The notes under the pieces are model-generated. The model saw nothing but the letters and a program-made list of their open reading frames with translations, did no database searches and was not told where the DNA came from. From Hyphomicrobiales bacterium (GTDB lineage Bacteria > Pseudomonadota > Alphaproteobacteria > Rhizobiales > Rhizobiaceae), in contig JAFKJY010000084.1 in NCBI GenBank assembly GCA_017305835.1, positions 1-39,144 of the forward strand: 39,144 nt of DNA. The letters are read 5' to 3'. How positions within the stretch are numbered: position 1 is the stretch's first letter; every line of letters begins with the position of its first letter. Positions 7,279 to 15,812 of the stretch are shown here, piece after piece. A program made the position numbers and the translations under genes.

Positions 7279-8040
7279 TCAGATCAGATGCAGCAGCATC
7301 GAGTGGAAGGCGGCCGCCAGCTCCTCGGCCGGGCGCTCGGACGCGGCGGCCGTGGCGAGCCGCTCCCGGCGGGCGCCGACCGCCAGCATGGCCAGCTCCA
7401 GCGTCTGCGGCTCGTAGGCGCGTCCGTCGACGCTCGACCATGCGCTGGCGAGCAGGCCCGGCGCGTAGCAGCCCGCGCGGACCTCGGTCGCCTCCCGGTC
7501 TTCCGTGGCCGCGCCCGCAGGCGTGGCGAGGATCGACCCGAGCAGCGCCGCGCACAGCCGCGCGGCCTCGCCGGCCCTGTCCTCGCCCGCCTTGTCTCCC
7601 CAGCCCTGGGAGGCGAGCATGGCGATGCTTTCCGCGCACTGGCGCCGCGCGGCGGCATAGGCCTCGGACAGCACGCCCTCGCGCACGAGAGCGGCGGTTT
7701 CCGGCCCGATGCGGGCACCGGCGATGCGGGCTGCGCGGTACATGTCGTGGCGGAAGCGGCGTTCGCCGCCGCCGGCACCGAAATACCGGTCGAGCGGCAA
7801 CATCGCCAGATGCTCGTCCGACAGCTCGGGGAACAGCGAGTGCGACAGGCTGCGCGCCGCGATCATCGTGTCGTCGACCATGCTGGCCGCCTGGCCGAGC
7901 AGGCCCTCGATCCCGGGCGGCAGCAGGCGCGTGCGCTGCTGCCCGCCCTCCTCGCGCCGGCGTGCCTGCACCCGGTCGCGCAGGTCGCGCAGCCGGTCGC
8001 GTGCCTGCGACGAAATCCCGCCGGAAATCTCTCTGAGCAT
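7279..8040 (-). CDS. Unrecognised protein of 253 residues
   Basis: The family is not recognised. The start at 8040 (MLREISGGISSQARDRLRD) has GAGGA about 8 nt upstream; the frame is open to 8094 but that extension is weaker. Residues about 10-35 are a strongly charged Arg-rich helix that could be coiled coil. The rest is helical and alanine-rich with no membrane segment. The sequence SLFPELSDEHLAMLPLDRYF is the most distinctive block and would make a good search query. It is divergent from the first SorC gene across 129 bp containing an inverted repeat, so that regulator may control it. Confidence 0.6.
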   Translation of the reverse strand: MLREISGGISSQARDRLRDLRDRVQARRREEGGQQRTRLLPPGIEGLLGQAASMVDDTMIAARSLSHSLFPELSDEHLAMLPLDRYFGAGGGERRFRHDMYRAARIAGARIGPETAALVREGVLSEAYAAARRQCAESIAMLASQGWGDKAGEDRAGEAARLCAALLGSILATPAGAATEDREATEVRAGCYAPGLLASAWSSVDGRAYEPQTLELAMLAVGARRERLATAAASERPAEELAAAFHSMLLHLI

Positions 8041-8101
8041 GGTCGCGTCCTCGCTGCGGTTCCCAGCCGATCGCTGTTGACCGCCGATGCCCATAATTGT
8101 T

Positions 8102-8121
8102 TTGATTCACGCCGCAATCAA
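8102..8121. promoter_or_regulatory. Inverted repeat in the divergent promoter region, candidate operator
   Basis: Arms TTGATT (8102-8107) and AATCAA (8116-8121) are perfect complements around 8 bp. They lie in the only AT-rich patch between the divergent 253-residue gene and the SorC regulator, where an autoregulatory site is expected. Confidence 0.4.
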
Positions 8122-8169
8122 GCAGGCGCGCCGCGCAGGCGGACGGCAGCGACGGTTTTCGGGGGCCAT

Positions 8170-9198
8170 ATGAGCGGACGCAAGGGAAGGACCGGGGCGG
8201 ACGAGGACGTCGCGGCGGCGGAAGCCGGCCCCGGCGCCGGCGCGGCCGGGGCGACGCGCAGCGACAGCCTGCGCATCCGCGCCGCCTGGATGTATTTCGT
8301 CGAGCAGAAGACGCAGTCGGAGATCTCCGAGATCCTCGGCATCGGCCGCGTCAGCGTGATCCGCCTGCTCGCCGAGGCGCGCGCCCGGCAGGAAGTCAAG
8401 ATCACCATCGAGAGCGAGCTTGCCGAGACCACCGCGCTTGAGCGCGCCCTGGAGGCGCGCTTCGGTCTTCGCCGGGCGCTGATCGCCCCGCTGGCCTCGG
8501 CCGAGGCCGACCCGACCCCGGTCATCGGCGCGGCGACGGGCGGCTACGTCTCCGAGCTTCTGGCGCCCGGCATGTCGGTGGGCGTCGGCTGGGGCCGCAC
8601 GCTGTTCTCCTCGTTGCCCCACATCCGCGCGCGGCCGCTGCAGGACCTGCGCGTCATCTCGCTGCTCGGCGGCGTCGGCGTGGCGCGCCATTTCAACCCG
8701 GCCGAGTTCGCCTGGCGCTTCGCCAGCCTGTTCCAGGGCGAGGGCTACCTGATCCCGGCGCCGGCGCTGGTCGACAGCGTCGCCACCAAGCAGGCGCTCG
8801 TCGAGCGCTGCGGGCTGAACAAGGTGCTGGCGCTCGCCGATCGCCTCGACATGGTGCTGCTGTCGGTCGGCAGCATCCTGTCGGCCACCACCTTCTACCG
8901 CGGCGGTTACCTGAGCGACCGCGAGCAGAAGGAGCTGGGCGACCAGGGCGCCGTCGGCGACGTGCTGTTCCACTTCTTCGACCGCGACGGAGTGCTGCTC
9001 GACCACCCGATCAACGACCGCGTCATGTCGGTCGACGTCGACCGCCTGCGCCGGGCGGGCCGCCGCGTGCTCGCCTCTGGCGGGCAGGACAAGACCGGGG
9101 CGCTGCTGGGCGCGATGGCGCTGCTCGAGCCCACCGACTTCATTACCGACGAGCAGACCGCGCGCCGGCTGCTTGCGGCGCGCCACAGGGCCGCATGA
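8170..9198 (+). CDS. SorC-family transcriptional regulator (first)
   Basis: The product is 342 residues. After an acidic/Ala-Gly-rich N-terminal tail (about 1-30), the helix-turn-helix is AAWMYFVEQKTQSEISEILG and IGRVSVIRLLAEAR, typical of the SorC/DeoR-like family. The rest is the sugar-phosphate-binding domain, with VGVGWGRTLFSSLP, RVISLLGGVG and, near the end, RVLASGGQDKTGALLGAM, where family members bind a phosphorylated effector. It is divergent from the 253-residue gene and downstream of the dehydrogenase operon. SorC proteins control sugar, polyol or acyloin catabolism, so it is a candidate regulator of the dehydrogenase operon. Confidence 0.85.
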   Translation: MSGRKGRTGADEDVAAAEAGPGAGAAGATRSDSLRIRAAWMYFVEQKTQSEISEILGIGRVSVIRLLAEARARQEVKITIESELAETTALERALEARFGLRRALIAPLASAEADPTPVIGAATGGYVSELLAPGMSVGVGWGRTLFSSLPHIRARPLQDLRVISLLGGVGVARHFNPAEFAWRFASLFQGEGYLIPAPALVDSVATKQALVERCGLNKVLALADRLDMVLLSVGSILSATTFYRGGYLSDREQKELGDQGAVGDVLFHFFDRDGVLLDHPINDRVMSVDVDRLRRAGRRVLASGGQDKTGALLGAMALLEPTDFITDEQTARRLLAARHRAA

Positions 9199-9256
9199 TG
9201 CCGGTGTTGAGCGCGCCGGCCGGAGCGCCTATCATCGGCGCGATCGGAGAAACGCC

Positions 9257-9625
9257 ATGCACGCAGAGAAGCCCGAGAGCCTGCCGTCGGCCGTGGGCCG
9301 CACGCTCGGCCGGGTGCCGGCCGACGTCCGGCTGATCGTCCAGCGCTTCCAGGACCACGCGCTCGACCCGCGTTCGTCGCCGTCCGAGACGGTCGAGCTT
9401 GTCCGCGCGCTCGGCTATCGCGACGTCGCCGCCTTCTGCGCCGCCGCCGGCCTGCCGGCCCATCTCGCCGAGCGCTGGGTGCGCTTCGGCATCTCGACCG
9501 AGATGCGGCAGGTGCTGATGCTGATGGCCTCGCACCGGCGCGCCGTCGCCGACGCAGTCGAGGAGTTCGAGGCCGCGACGCATGCCGGCCTCGACGACTT
9601 CATGGCCGAGCGCGGCCTGATCTGA
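9257..9625 (+). CDS. Small unrecognised protein of 122 residues
   Basis: The start at 9257 follows CGGAGA by about 7 nt. The protein is soluble and helical with no signal or membrane segments. Recognisable blocks are RVPADVRLIVQRFQDHALD, LVRALGYRDVAAFCAAAGLP and HRRAVADAVEEFEAATHAGL. I cannot assign a family. It follows the first SorC gene by 58 bp in the same direction and may be co-transcribed. Its 3' end overlaps the convergent second SorC gene by 26 bp. Small genes tied to SorC regulators may be accessory factors, but nothing here shows that. Confidence 0.55.
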   Translation: MHAEKPESLPSAVGRTLGRVPADVRLIVQRFQDHALDPRSSPSETVELVRALGYRDVAAFCAAAGLPAHLAERWVRFGISTEMRQVLMLMASHRRAVADAVEEFEAATHAGLDDFMAERGLI

Positions 9626-10730
9626 GCTCCGGCGCCGCCGCGCCGGGCGCCGCCTCCAGCATCTCGGCCGCCGTGGCGGCGTCGGTGATCAGCACCTTGA
9701 CCGGCACCGCCTTCAGCGCGGCCAGGATCGCCTCCACCTTGTGCGGGCCGCCGGCCGCCAGGATGATGTGCGGTATGCGCGCGACTTCGTCCAGCCCGAT
9801 CGCCATGATGCGCCGGTTGATCTCGTGGTCGACCAGCCGCCCCTCCGCGTCGACGAAGTAGCACAGGAGGTTGGCGACGGCGCCGCGCCGCCTCAGCGGC
9901 TCGAGCAGCGCGTCCGGCACGATGCCGTGGCGGAAGATGGTGGCGTCGCTGGAATGTTCGCCGACGGTGAGCAGCGCCATGTCGGCGCCTGCCGCCCGCT
10001 CCCGCACCTCCTTCAGGGCGGACTGCCGCCACAGCCGCTCGCGCAGCTCGGGCTCGTCCACCACCACCGGCGCGGTGATCTGGTAGCTGTCGATGTTGAA
10101 GCGCTCGGCCACCTTGGCCGCGACGATCGACGGGTTGATCCAGCGCGAATGCGGCAGGCTGCCGACCAGGCTGACGATGGTCGCGCCGGCGAGCTCGCGC
10201 CGGGCGAGGAAGGCGAGGCTGCCGTTGAGCGTGGCGCCGCCGCCGATGGCGAGCGTCATGCCGTCGCCCATGTGCTCGCCAAGATATCGGGCGACCGCAT
10301 GGCCGAGCAGGCGGCCGAGATTGTCGGCATCGGCCGGCGCCGGCACGACGACCGCGCTGCGCAGGCCCCAGCGCGCCTCCAGCGCCCGCTCCAGCGCGAT
10401 CTGGCCGGTGGTGTCGGCATTGACCGTGGTGATCACCATCTGGTCGCGCGCGATCGTCGCCAGCTCGCGGATGACCTTGACGCGGGTGACGCCGACGAGC
10501 TTGGCGATCCGCGCCTGCGTCAGCCCCTCGACATGGTAGAGCCAGGCGATCTTGGCCCTGAGATCGGCCGACGCGAGCGCGCCGCCAGCCTCCTGCTTCT
10601 TCCGGTTTCCTGCTGGCAATCCAAGCTTCTCCTGTGCGCCGGACGCGGCATGATCTAGGCTTTGCCGCCCGTGCCCGCGCGCAGGATGGACCGGCGCGGG
10701 GCGAAAGTCACCATCGTGTTCTTTTGTCAT
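9600..10730 (-). CDS. SorC-family transcriptional regulator (second)
   Basis: The product is 376 residues from the ATG at 10730. An upstream ATG at 10751 would overlap the palindrome GAACATATGTTC, so the later start is preferred, and an even later one is possible because the first ~45 residues look unstructured. The helix-turn-helix is IAWLYHVEGLTQARIAKLVG and VTRVKVIRELATIARD. The effector domain has LAIGGGATLNGSLAFLA and IILAAGGPHKVEAILAAL. It is divergent from the ABC importer operon, so it is the likely regulator of that operon and of itself. The two SorC proteins here share the fold but differ clearly in sequence. Confidence 0.85.
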   Translation of the reverse strand: MTKEHDGDFRPAPVHPARGHGRQSLDHAASGAQEKLGLPAGNRKKQEAGGALASADLRAKIAWLYHVEGLTQARIAKLVGVTRVKVIRELATIARDQMVITTVNADTTGQIALERALEARWGLRSAVVVPAPADADNLGRLLGHAVARYLGEHMGDGMTLAIGGGATLNGSLAFLARRELAGATIVSLVGSLPHSRWINPSIVAAKVAERFNIDSYQITAPVVVDEPELRERLWRQSALKEVRERAAGADMALLTVGEHSSDATIFRHGIVPDALLEPLRRRGAVANLLCYFVDAEGRLVDHEINRRIMAIGLDEVARIPHIILAAGGPHKVEAILAALKAVPVKVLITDAATAAEMLEAAPGAAAPELRSGRARP

Positions 10731-10737
10731 TGACGAA

Positions 10738-10749
10738 GAACATATGTTC
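10738..10749. promoter_or_regulatory. Perfect palindrome GAACATATGTTC, candidate SorC operator
   Basis: This 12-bp perfect palindrome lies just upstream of the second SorC start and 104 bp before the importer operon start. A near copy of its right half plus flank (ACAAATGTTCA) is at 1844-1854 in the dehydrogenase operon promoter. The position suits autoregulation and joint control. Confidence 0.55.
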
Positions 10750-10852
10750 ATGCTGAATTGCGTCGCGCTTTTGTAGCGGTATTGTCACATCGCGCGTGCA
10801 TGGGAGGAGTCCGGGGCCCACTCCCGGAAGCAAACGAGAGGAGATCATCTCG

Positions 10853-11845
10853 ATGAGAAACACCGACCGATTCCGCCGTCTCGCATACGCGACGGCCCTT
10901 CTGACTTCGCTGTCCTTCGTCGGCGCTGCGTCGGCCGAGGACCTGGTCCTCTACACCTCGCAGCCCGACGCGGACGCGGCCAAGACCGTCGACGCCTTCA
11001 AGGCGGCCAATCCCGGCATCGACGTGCAGATCTTCCGCTCCGGCACCAGCGAGCTGCTGGCCAAGCTGGCGGCGGAGTTCACCGCCGGCAGCCCGCAGCC
11101 CGACGTGCTGCTGATCGCCGATGCCGTCAGCATGGAGAGCCTGAAGAAGGACGGCCACCTGATGGCCTATCCCGAGGCCAAGCTCGACGGCTTCGACAAG
11201 GCCGCCTACGACCCGGACAAGACCTATTTCGGCTCCAAGCTCATCACCACCGGCATCGCCTACAACACCAAGGCGGCCGAGCGTCCCGAGCACTGGGCCG
11301 ATCTCGCCAAGCCGGCCTACAAGGACCTGCTGATCATGCCGAGCCCGCTCTATTCGGGCGCCGCCGCCTATCAGCTCGCCGCCTTCGCCGACATGCCCGA
11401 CCTCGGCTGGGACTATTTCGGCAAGCTGAAGGACAACGGCGTCGTCGCGGTGAAGGGCAACGGCGCGGTGCTGAAGTCGGTTGCCAGCGGCGAGAAGGCC
11501 TACGGCATCCTCGTCGACTTCATGGCCATGAACGCCAAGAAGGACGGCTCGCCGATCGAGTTCGTCTTCCCGTCGGAAGGCGTCACCGCCGTCACCGAGC
11601 CTGTGGCGATCATGTCGACCGCCAAGCATGCCGACGCAGCCAAGAAGTTCGTCGACTTCATCTTGTCCGACGCCGGCCAGAAGCTGGCGCTGAGCCAGGG
11701 CTACCTGCCGGCCAATCCGGCGGCCGGCCGTCCGGCCTGGATGCCCGAGGGCACCAAGGTCAACATCATGTCGGTCGACGTCGGCAAGGTCGTCGGCGAG
11801 ATCGACGGCGCCAAGAAGAAGTTCTCCGAGATGTTCGGCGGCTGA
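10853..11845 (+). CDS. ABC importer periplasmic binding protein, Fe3+/sugar-phosphate/phosphonate type
   Basis: The product is 330 residues with a clear Sec signal peptide (basic MRNTDRFRRLAYA start, hydrophobic core, cleavage near GAASA-ED at about residue 25-26). The mature part starts LVLYTSQPDADAA and matches the COG1840 family, which includes iron(III), hexose-phosphate (AfuA) and 2-aminoethylphosphonate binders. GAGAGGAG precedes the ATG. It is the first gene of a five-gene operon, divergent from a SorC regulator. The downstream hydrolase and SurE-like phosphatase make a phosphorylated organic ligand more likely than iron. The ligand is not shown by the sequence. Confidence 0.8.
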   Translation: MRNTDRFRRLAYATALLTSLSFVGAASAEDLVLYTSQPDADAAKTVDAFKAANPGIDVQIFRSGTSELLAKLAAEFTAGSPQPDVLLIADAVSMESLKKDGHLMAYPEAKLDGFDKAAYDPDKTYFGSKLITTGIAYNTKAAERPEHWADLAKPAYKDLLIMPSPLYSGAAAYQLAAFADMPDLGWDYFGKLKDNGVVAVKGNGAVLKSVASGEKAYGILVDFMAMNAKKDGSPIEFVFPSEGVTAVTEPVAIMSTAKHADAAKKFVDFILSDAGQKLALSQGYLPANPAAGRPAWMPEGTKVNIMSVDVGKVVGEIDGAKKKFSEMFGG

Positions 11846-11857
11846 GGGCAGCACCGG

Positions 11858-13561
11858 ATGTCAACGGCCGGGAGGAGCCGTCAGGGCCAGGATCTGGTCC
11901 TGACGGGCGGGATCGTCGCGATCATCGTCGTCTTTTCGCTGCTCCCGATGGCGCGGCTCCTGCAGGAGATCGTGCTGCCGCGAGGCTCCTTCTCGCTTGA
12001 CGTGGTGGCGTCCGGGCTCGTCTCGCGGACGACCTGGATCGCCACCTGGCACACGCTTGCCGTCGGCATCGGCGGCACGCTGTTCGCCTTGGTCGCCGGC
12101 GTCGCCGTCGCGCTGCTGGTCTCCCTCACCGACGTGCGCGGCCGCCAGGCCTTCGTGCTCTGCTACGTCACCCCGCTGATGATCGCGCCGCAGGTCACCG
12201 CGCTCGCCTGGCTGCAGGTCGCCGGCCCGTCCAGCCCGCTGCTCAACGCGCTCGGCATGGCGCCTCCCATCGGCACCCGCAACCCGCTCTATTCGCCCGA
12301 GGGCATCGTCTTCCTGCTCGGCATCCAGTACGCGCCGCTGGTCTTCCTCATCGTCAGGGCCGGGCTGCGCAAGCTGCCGCGCGAGCTGGTCGAGGCCGCG
12401 CAGGCCGGCGGCGCCGGCCGGTTCACCGTGCTGCGCACCGTCATCCTGCCGCTGATGACGCCCTCGATCGTCGGCGCGGCCGCGCTCACCTTCGTCTCCT
12501 GCGTCGGCAATTTCGGCATCCCCGCCTTCCTCGGCATCCCGGCCAACTACCTCGTCCTGCCGACGCTGATCTACCAGCGGCTGGCCGGCGGCGGCCCGGC
12601 CGTGCTCTCCGAAGTGGCGTTCCTGTCGGTGCTGATCGGCATCATCGCCATGGTCGGCATCGTGCTGCAGGACCGGCTGAGCAACCGGCGCGACTTCCGC
12701 ATCACCTCCACCTCGCTGCCGGCGGCGCCCTATCCGCTGGGGCGCTGGCGCTGGGTGGTCGAGGTCGCTATGTGGCTGCTGATCGTCTTCATTCTCGTCC
12801 TGCCGCTGCTGGGTCTCGTGCTGACTTCGCTGGTGCCGGGCTACGGCGTGGTGCTGAGCTCGGCCACCGCGACGCTGGAGAATTTCCGCTTCGTGCTGTT
12901 CGATCATGTCGCGGCCCGGCGCGGCTTCTTGAACAGCCTGACGCTGTCGGCGGTGTGCGCGGTGTTCGCCGTCTTCGTCGCGATCCCGCTCGGCTACGTC
13001 ATCGCCTGGGGCACGCGGCGCTGGGTCAAGGCGCTCAACCTTTCGGTTGAGCTGCCCTACGCGCTGCCGGGCGTGGTGCTGGCAATCGCCTCGCTGCTGT
13101 TGTTCCTGAAGCCGATCCCGCTGCTCAACGTGCAGATCTACAACACGGTCTGGATCATCCTCTACGCCTATCTCGCGCGCTTCCTGGTGCTCGCCGTGCG
13201 CCCGACCATCACCGGCTACCACCAGATGGACCGGGCGCTGGAGGAGGCTGCGCAGGTGGCCGGCGCCGGCCTGTTCACGCGCCTGCGCACCATCGTCTTC
13301 CCGCTGATCGCGCCGGCCGCGATGGCCGGCGGCCTGCTGATCTTCATGACCGCGCTGTGCGAGCTGACCGTGTCGGCGCTGCTGTGGTCGTCGGGCTCCG
13401 AGACGATCGGCGTGGTCATCTTCTCGTTCGAGCAGGGCGGCGATTCCAAATACGCGGCCGCGGTGTCGGCGATCATGGTCGCCGTGACCTTCCTGCTCAT
13501 GCTGTTCGCCGGGCTGTTCGCCCGCAAGCTTCCAGACGGAGTCCTCCCATGGCGGGATTGA
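11858..13561 (+). CDS. ABC importer permease, fused two-domain type
   Basis: The product is 567 residues and carries two copies of the binding-protein-dependent permease domain in one chain, as in FbpB/AfuB. Each half has about six membrane segments and an EAA loop that contacts the ATPase: VEAAQAGGAGRFTVLRTVIL (about residue 178) and LEEAAQVAGAGLFTRLRTIV (about 460). The first membrane helix starts at about residue 15 (VLTGGIVAIIVVFSLLPMA). It starts 12 bp after the binding protein and overlaps the ATPase gene by 13 bp. It forms the inner-membrane channel. Confidence 0.9.
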   Translation: MSTAGRSRQGQDLVLTGGIVAIIVVFSLLPMARLLQEIVLPRGSFSLDVVASGLVSRTTWIATWHTLAVGIGGTLFALVAGVAVALLVSLTDVRGRQAFVLCYVTPLMIAPQVTALAWLQVAGPSSPLLNALGMAPPIGTRNPLYSPEGIVFLLGIQYAPLVFLIVRAGLRKLPRELVEAAQAGGAGRFTVLRTVILPLMTPSIVGAAALTFVSCVGNFGIPAFLGIPANYLVLPTLIYQRLAGGGPAVLSEVAFLSVLIGIIAMVGIVLQDRLSNRRDFRITSTSLPAAPYPLGRWRWVVEVAMWLLIVFILVLPLLGLVLTSLVPGYGVVLSSATATLENFRFVLFDHVAARRGFLNSLTLSAVCAVFAVFVAIPLGYVIAWGTRRWVKALNLSVELPYALPGVVLAIASLLLFLKPIPLLNVQIYNTVWIILYAYLARFLVLAVRPTITGYHQMDRALEEAAQVAGAGLFTRLRTIVFPLIAPAAMAGGLLIFMTALCELTVSALLWSSGSETIGVVIFSFEQGGDSKYAAAVSAIMVAVTFLLMLFAGLFARKLPDGVLPWRD

Positions 13562-14628
13562 CGATCGACGGCGTCACCAAGAAGTTCGGCGAGATGGTCG
13601 CGCTCGACCGCGTCTCGATCGACGTGGCCGACGGCGAGTTCCTCGCCGTGCTCGGCCCGTCCGGCTGCGGCAAGACCACGCTGCTGCGTCTCATCGCCGG
13701 CTTCGAGGCGCTCAACGGCGGCTCGATCCGCATCGGCGACAGGCTGGTCTCCTCCGAGACTACGAACGTCCCGCCCGAGAAGCGGCGCGTCGGCATCGTC
13801 TTCCAGAACTACGCGCTGTGGCCGCACATGACTGTGGCCGAGAACATCGGCTACGCGCTCAAGGTCGCCGGCGTCGGCCGCGCCGAGCGCGACGGGCGCG
13901 TGGCCAAGGCGCTGGCGCTGGTCAATATGGGCGAATATGGCGAGCGCCGGCCGGCCAACCTGTCGGGCGGCCAGCGCCAGCGCGTCGCGCTCGCCCGCTG
14001 CCTCGTCGCCGAGCCGCGCCTCGTGCTGTTCGACGAGCCGCTGGCCAATCTCGACGTGCACCTGCGCGCCTCGATGGAGGACGAGTTCGCCGACTTCCAC
14101 GAGCGCACCGGCACGACCATCGTCTACATCACCCACGACCAGGCCGAGGCGATGGCGCTGGCCGACCGCATCGCGGTGATGGACCACGGCCGGCTGATGC
14201 AGCTCGCCACGCCGCAGCGGCTTTACCACGAGCCGGCCGACGAGATGGTCGCCGCCTTCATCTCGCAGGGCATGGTGCTGCCGGCGGACGTCGAGAGTGC
14301 GGAGGCCGGCGGCCGCTGCCGCGTCCGCGTGCTCGGGCAGGAGCTCGTCGTGCGCTGCAGCCCAGGCGAGGCGCCGCGCGCCGGCGCCTCGGTCTGCTGC
14401 CGTTCCTCGCAGCTCGCGCCGGCGGCGGCAGGGGCGCCGGGCTTCGACGGCAGCATAGCCCGCGTCATCTATCGCGGCGGCTCCGCCCGCATCGAGTTCG
14501 TGCCGGACGCGCAGCCGGACCTCGCGCTGCATTTCGACCAGCCCGACCCGGTCTCGCTCAACCCCGGCGACCGGCTGCGGCTGGCGCTCTCGGACGGCTG
14601 GCTGATCCCGGCGGGCGGGCGCGGCTGA
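13549..14628 (+). CDS. ABC importer ATP-binding protein
   Basis: The product is 359 residues. It has Walker A GPSGCGKTT (about residue 35), a Q-loop (FQNYALWPHMTV), signature LSGGQRQRVALARCL (about 139), Walker B LVLFDEP (about 158), and the switch His in ITHDQAEAMALAD (about 195). A C-terminal TOBE-like domain starts at about 245, as in the FbpC/PotA/UgpC group. It powers the importer. Its start overlaps the end of the permease, and its stop overlaps the next ATG, so all are translationally coupled. TOBE domains may sense small molecules, but no ligand can be inferred. Confidence 0.92.
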   Translation: MAGLTIDGVTKKFGEMVALDRVSIDVADGEFLAVLGPSGCGKTTLLRLIAGFEALNGGSIRIGDRLVSSETTNVPPEKRRVGIVFQNYALWPHMTVAENIGYALKVAGVGRAERDGRVAKALALVNMGEYGERRPANLSGGQRQRVALARCLVAEPRLVLFDEPLANLDVHLRASMEDEFADFHERTGTTIVYITHDQAEAMALADRIAVMDHGRLMQLATPQRLYHEPADEMVAAFISQGMVLPADVESAEAGGRCRVRVLGQELVVRCSPGEAPRAGASVCCRSSQLAPAAAGAPGFDGSIARVIYRGGSARIEFVPDAQPDLALHFDQPDPVSLNPGDRLRLALSDGWLIPAGGRG

Positions 14629-15812
14629 TGCTGTCGCTGCATCTCCAGGGCGGCTTCGGCGAGAAGGGCCGGACCAGCCTCGGCGTCGACGACGGCCGCA
14701 CCCGCATCGTGCTCGACGCCGGCATCAAGGTGGGTGCTGCGGGCGACGAGTACTACCCGCTGCCGCTGCTGCCGCCCGACCGCGTTGACGCGCTGCTGAT
14801 CTCGCATGCCCACGAGGACCATGTCGGCGCGCTCTGCCGCCTGCTGGCGCGCGGCTATCGCGGCCCGGTCTTCATGACGGCCCAGACGCGCGCGGAGATG
14901 TTCGCCACGCTCGCGCAATATGCCGACGCGGACGAGTTGCGCCGCTTCCCGCCGCCCGACGGCAGCATCGAGCTGTTCCTCCCCGGCGACACGCTCGCCA
15001 TCGGCAGCCTCTCGGTCGCCACCGGCGCGTCGGGCCATGTCGCCGGCGGCGTCTGGTTCGCGGTCTCGGCCGGCGAAAGCCGCGTCGTCTACGCCGCCGA
15101 CATGGTGCCGGCGAGCCGCGTCTTCGACATGGCGATGCCGCCCGCCTGCGACGTGCTGGCGCTGGACGCCTCCTACGGCACCGACCCGGTGACGGCGGCG
15201 ACGCGCGCCGCTGAGATCGCCGCCTGGGTGGCGAGCCACGCCGGCGGCTGCCTGATGCCGACGCCGCTGTCGGGCCGCTCGCTGGAGCTGATGGCCGTGC
15301 TCGACCGGCCCTTCGCCATCGCGGAAGGCATGCGGGCGCCGCTCGCCGCCCAGATCGAGCCCGGCGTGCTGCGTCCCGGCATGGCCGATCTGCTGCGCGC
15401 GCGTCTCGCGACGGCGATCGACTGGCAGGTCGGCGCGCCCTTCCCGGCCATGCCGCTGCTCGTCCATGACGGCATGGGCGTGGCGGGCCCCGCGCGGCCG
15501 GCGCTGGAGGCGGCGGTCGCGGCCGGCCTGCCCATCCTGCTCAGCGGCCATCTGCCCGCCCGCTCGCCCGGCGCGCGGCTCGCGGCGGAGGGCCGCGCCG
15601 ACTGGATCCGCATGCCGACCCACCCGACGCTCGACGAGAACGTCGCCCTGTGGCAGGCGCTGGGCCGGCCGATGGCGCTCGGCCATTCCTGCGACGCGGA
15701 GACGCTGGCCGAGCTCGGCCGCTTCATCCCGGCGCTCCAGACCGGGGCGCGGACCGGACACACGATCGAGATCGGCAAGGAAGACCGCCGTGCGCATTCT
15801 CATCGCCAATGA
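14628..15812 (+). CDS. Metallo-beta-lactamase-fold hydrolase in the importer operon
   Basis: The product is 394 residues. The metal site HAHEDHVGA is at residues 60-68 (His60, His62, Asp64, His65). Further ligands are likely His in GASGHVAGG and Asp in YAADMV. HAHEDH followed by Gly, plus the late LSGHL and ALGHS histidines, resembles the RNase J/CPSF (beta-CASP) branch (COG1236-like) rather than glyoxalases or lactamases, but it is shorter than a full beta-CASP enzyme. There is no signal peptide, so it is probably cytosolic. The ATG overlaps the ATPase stop (TGATG). A phosphodiesterase or nuclease role on the imported compound is a plausible inference. Confidence 0.7.
   Translation: MLSLHLQGGFGEKGRTSLGVDDGRTRIVLDAGIKVGAAGDEYYPLPLLPPDRVDALLISHAHEDHVGALCRLLARGYRGPVFMTAQTRAEMFATLAQYADADELRRFPPPDGSIELFLPGDTLAIGSLSVATGASGHVAGGVWFAVSAGESRVVYAADMVPASRVFDMAMPPACDVLALDASYGTDPVTAATRAAEIAAWVASHAGGCLMPTPLSGRSLELMAVLDRPFAIAEGMRAPLAAQIEPGVLRPGMADLLRARLATAIDWQVGAPFPAMPLLVHDGMGVAGPARPALEAAVAAGLPILLSGHLPARSPGARLAAEGRADWIRMPTHPTLDENVALWQALGRPMALGHSCDAETLAELGRFIPALQTGARTGHTIEIGKEDRRAHSHRQ

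Noticed and set aside
10770..10800. Pho box before the ABC importer (TTGTCAC)
   Set aside because: Only one partial 7-mer; no second repeat at 4-bp spacing.
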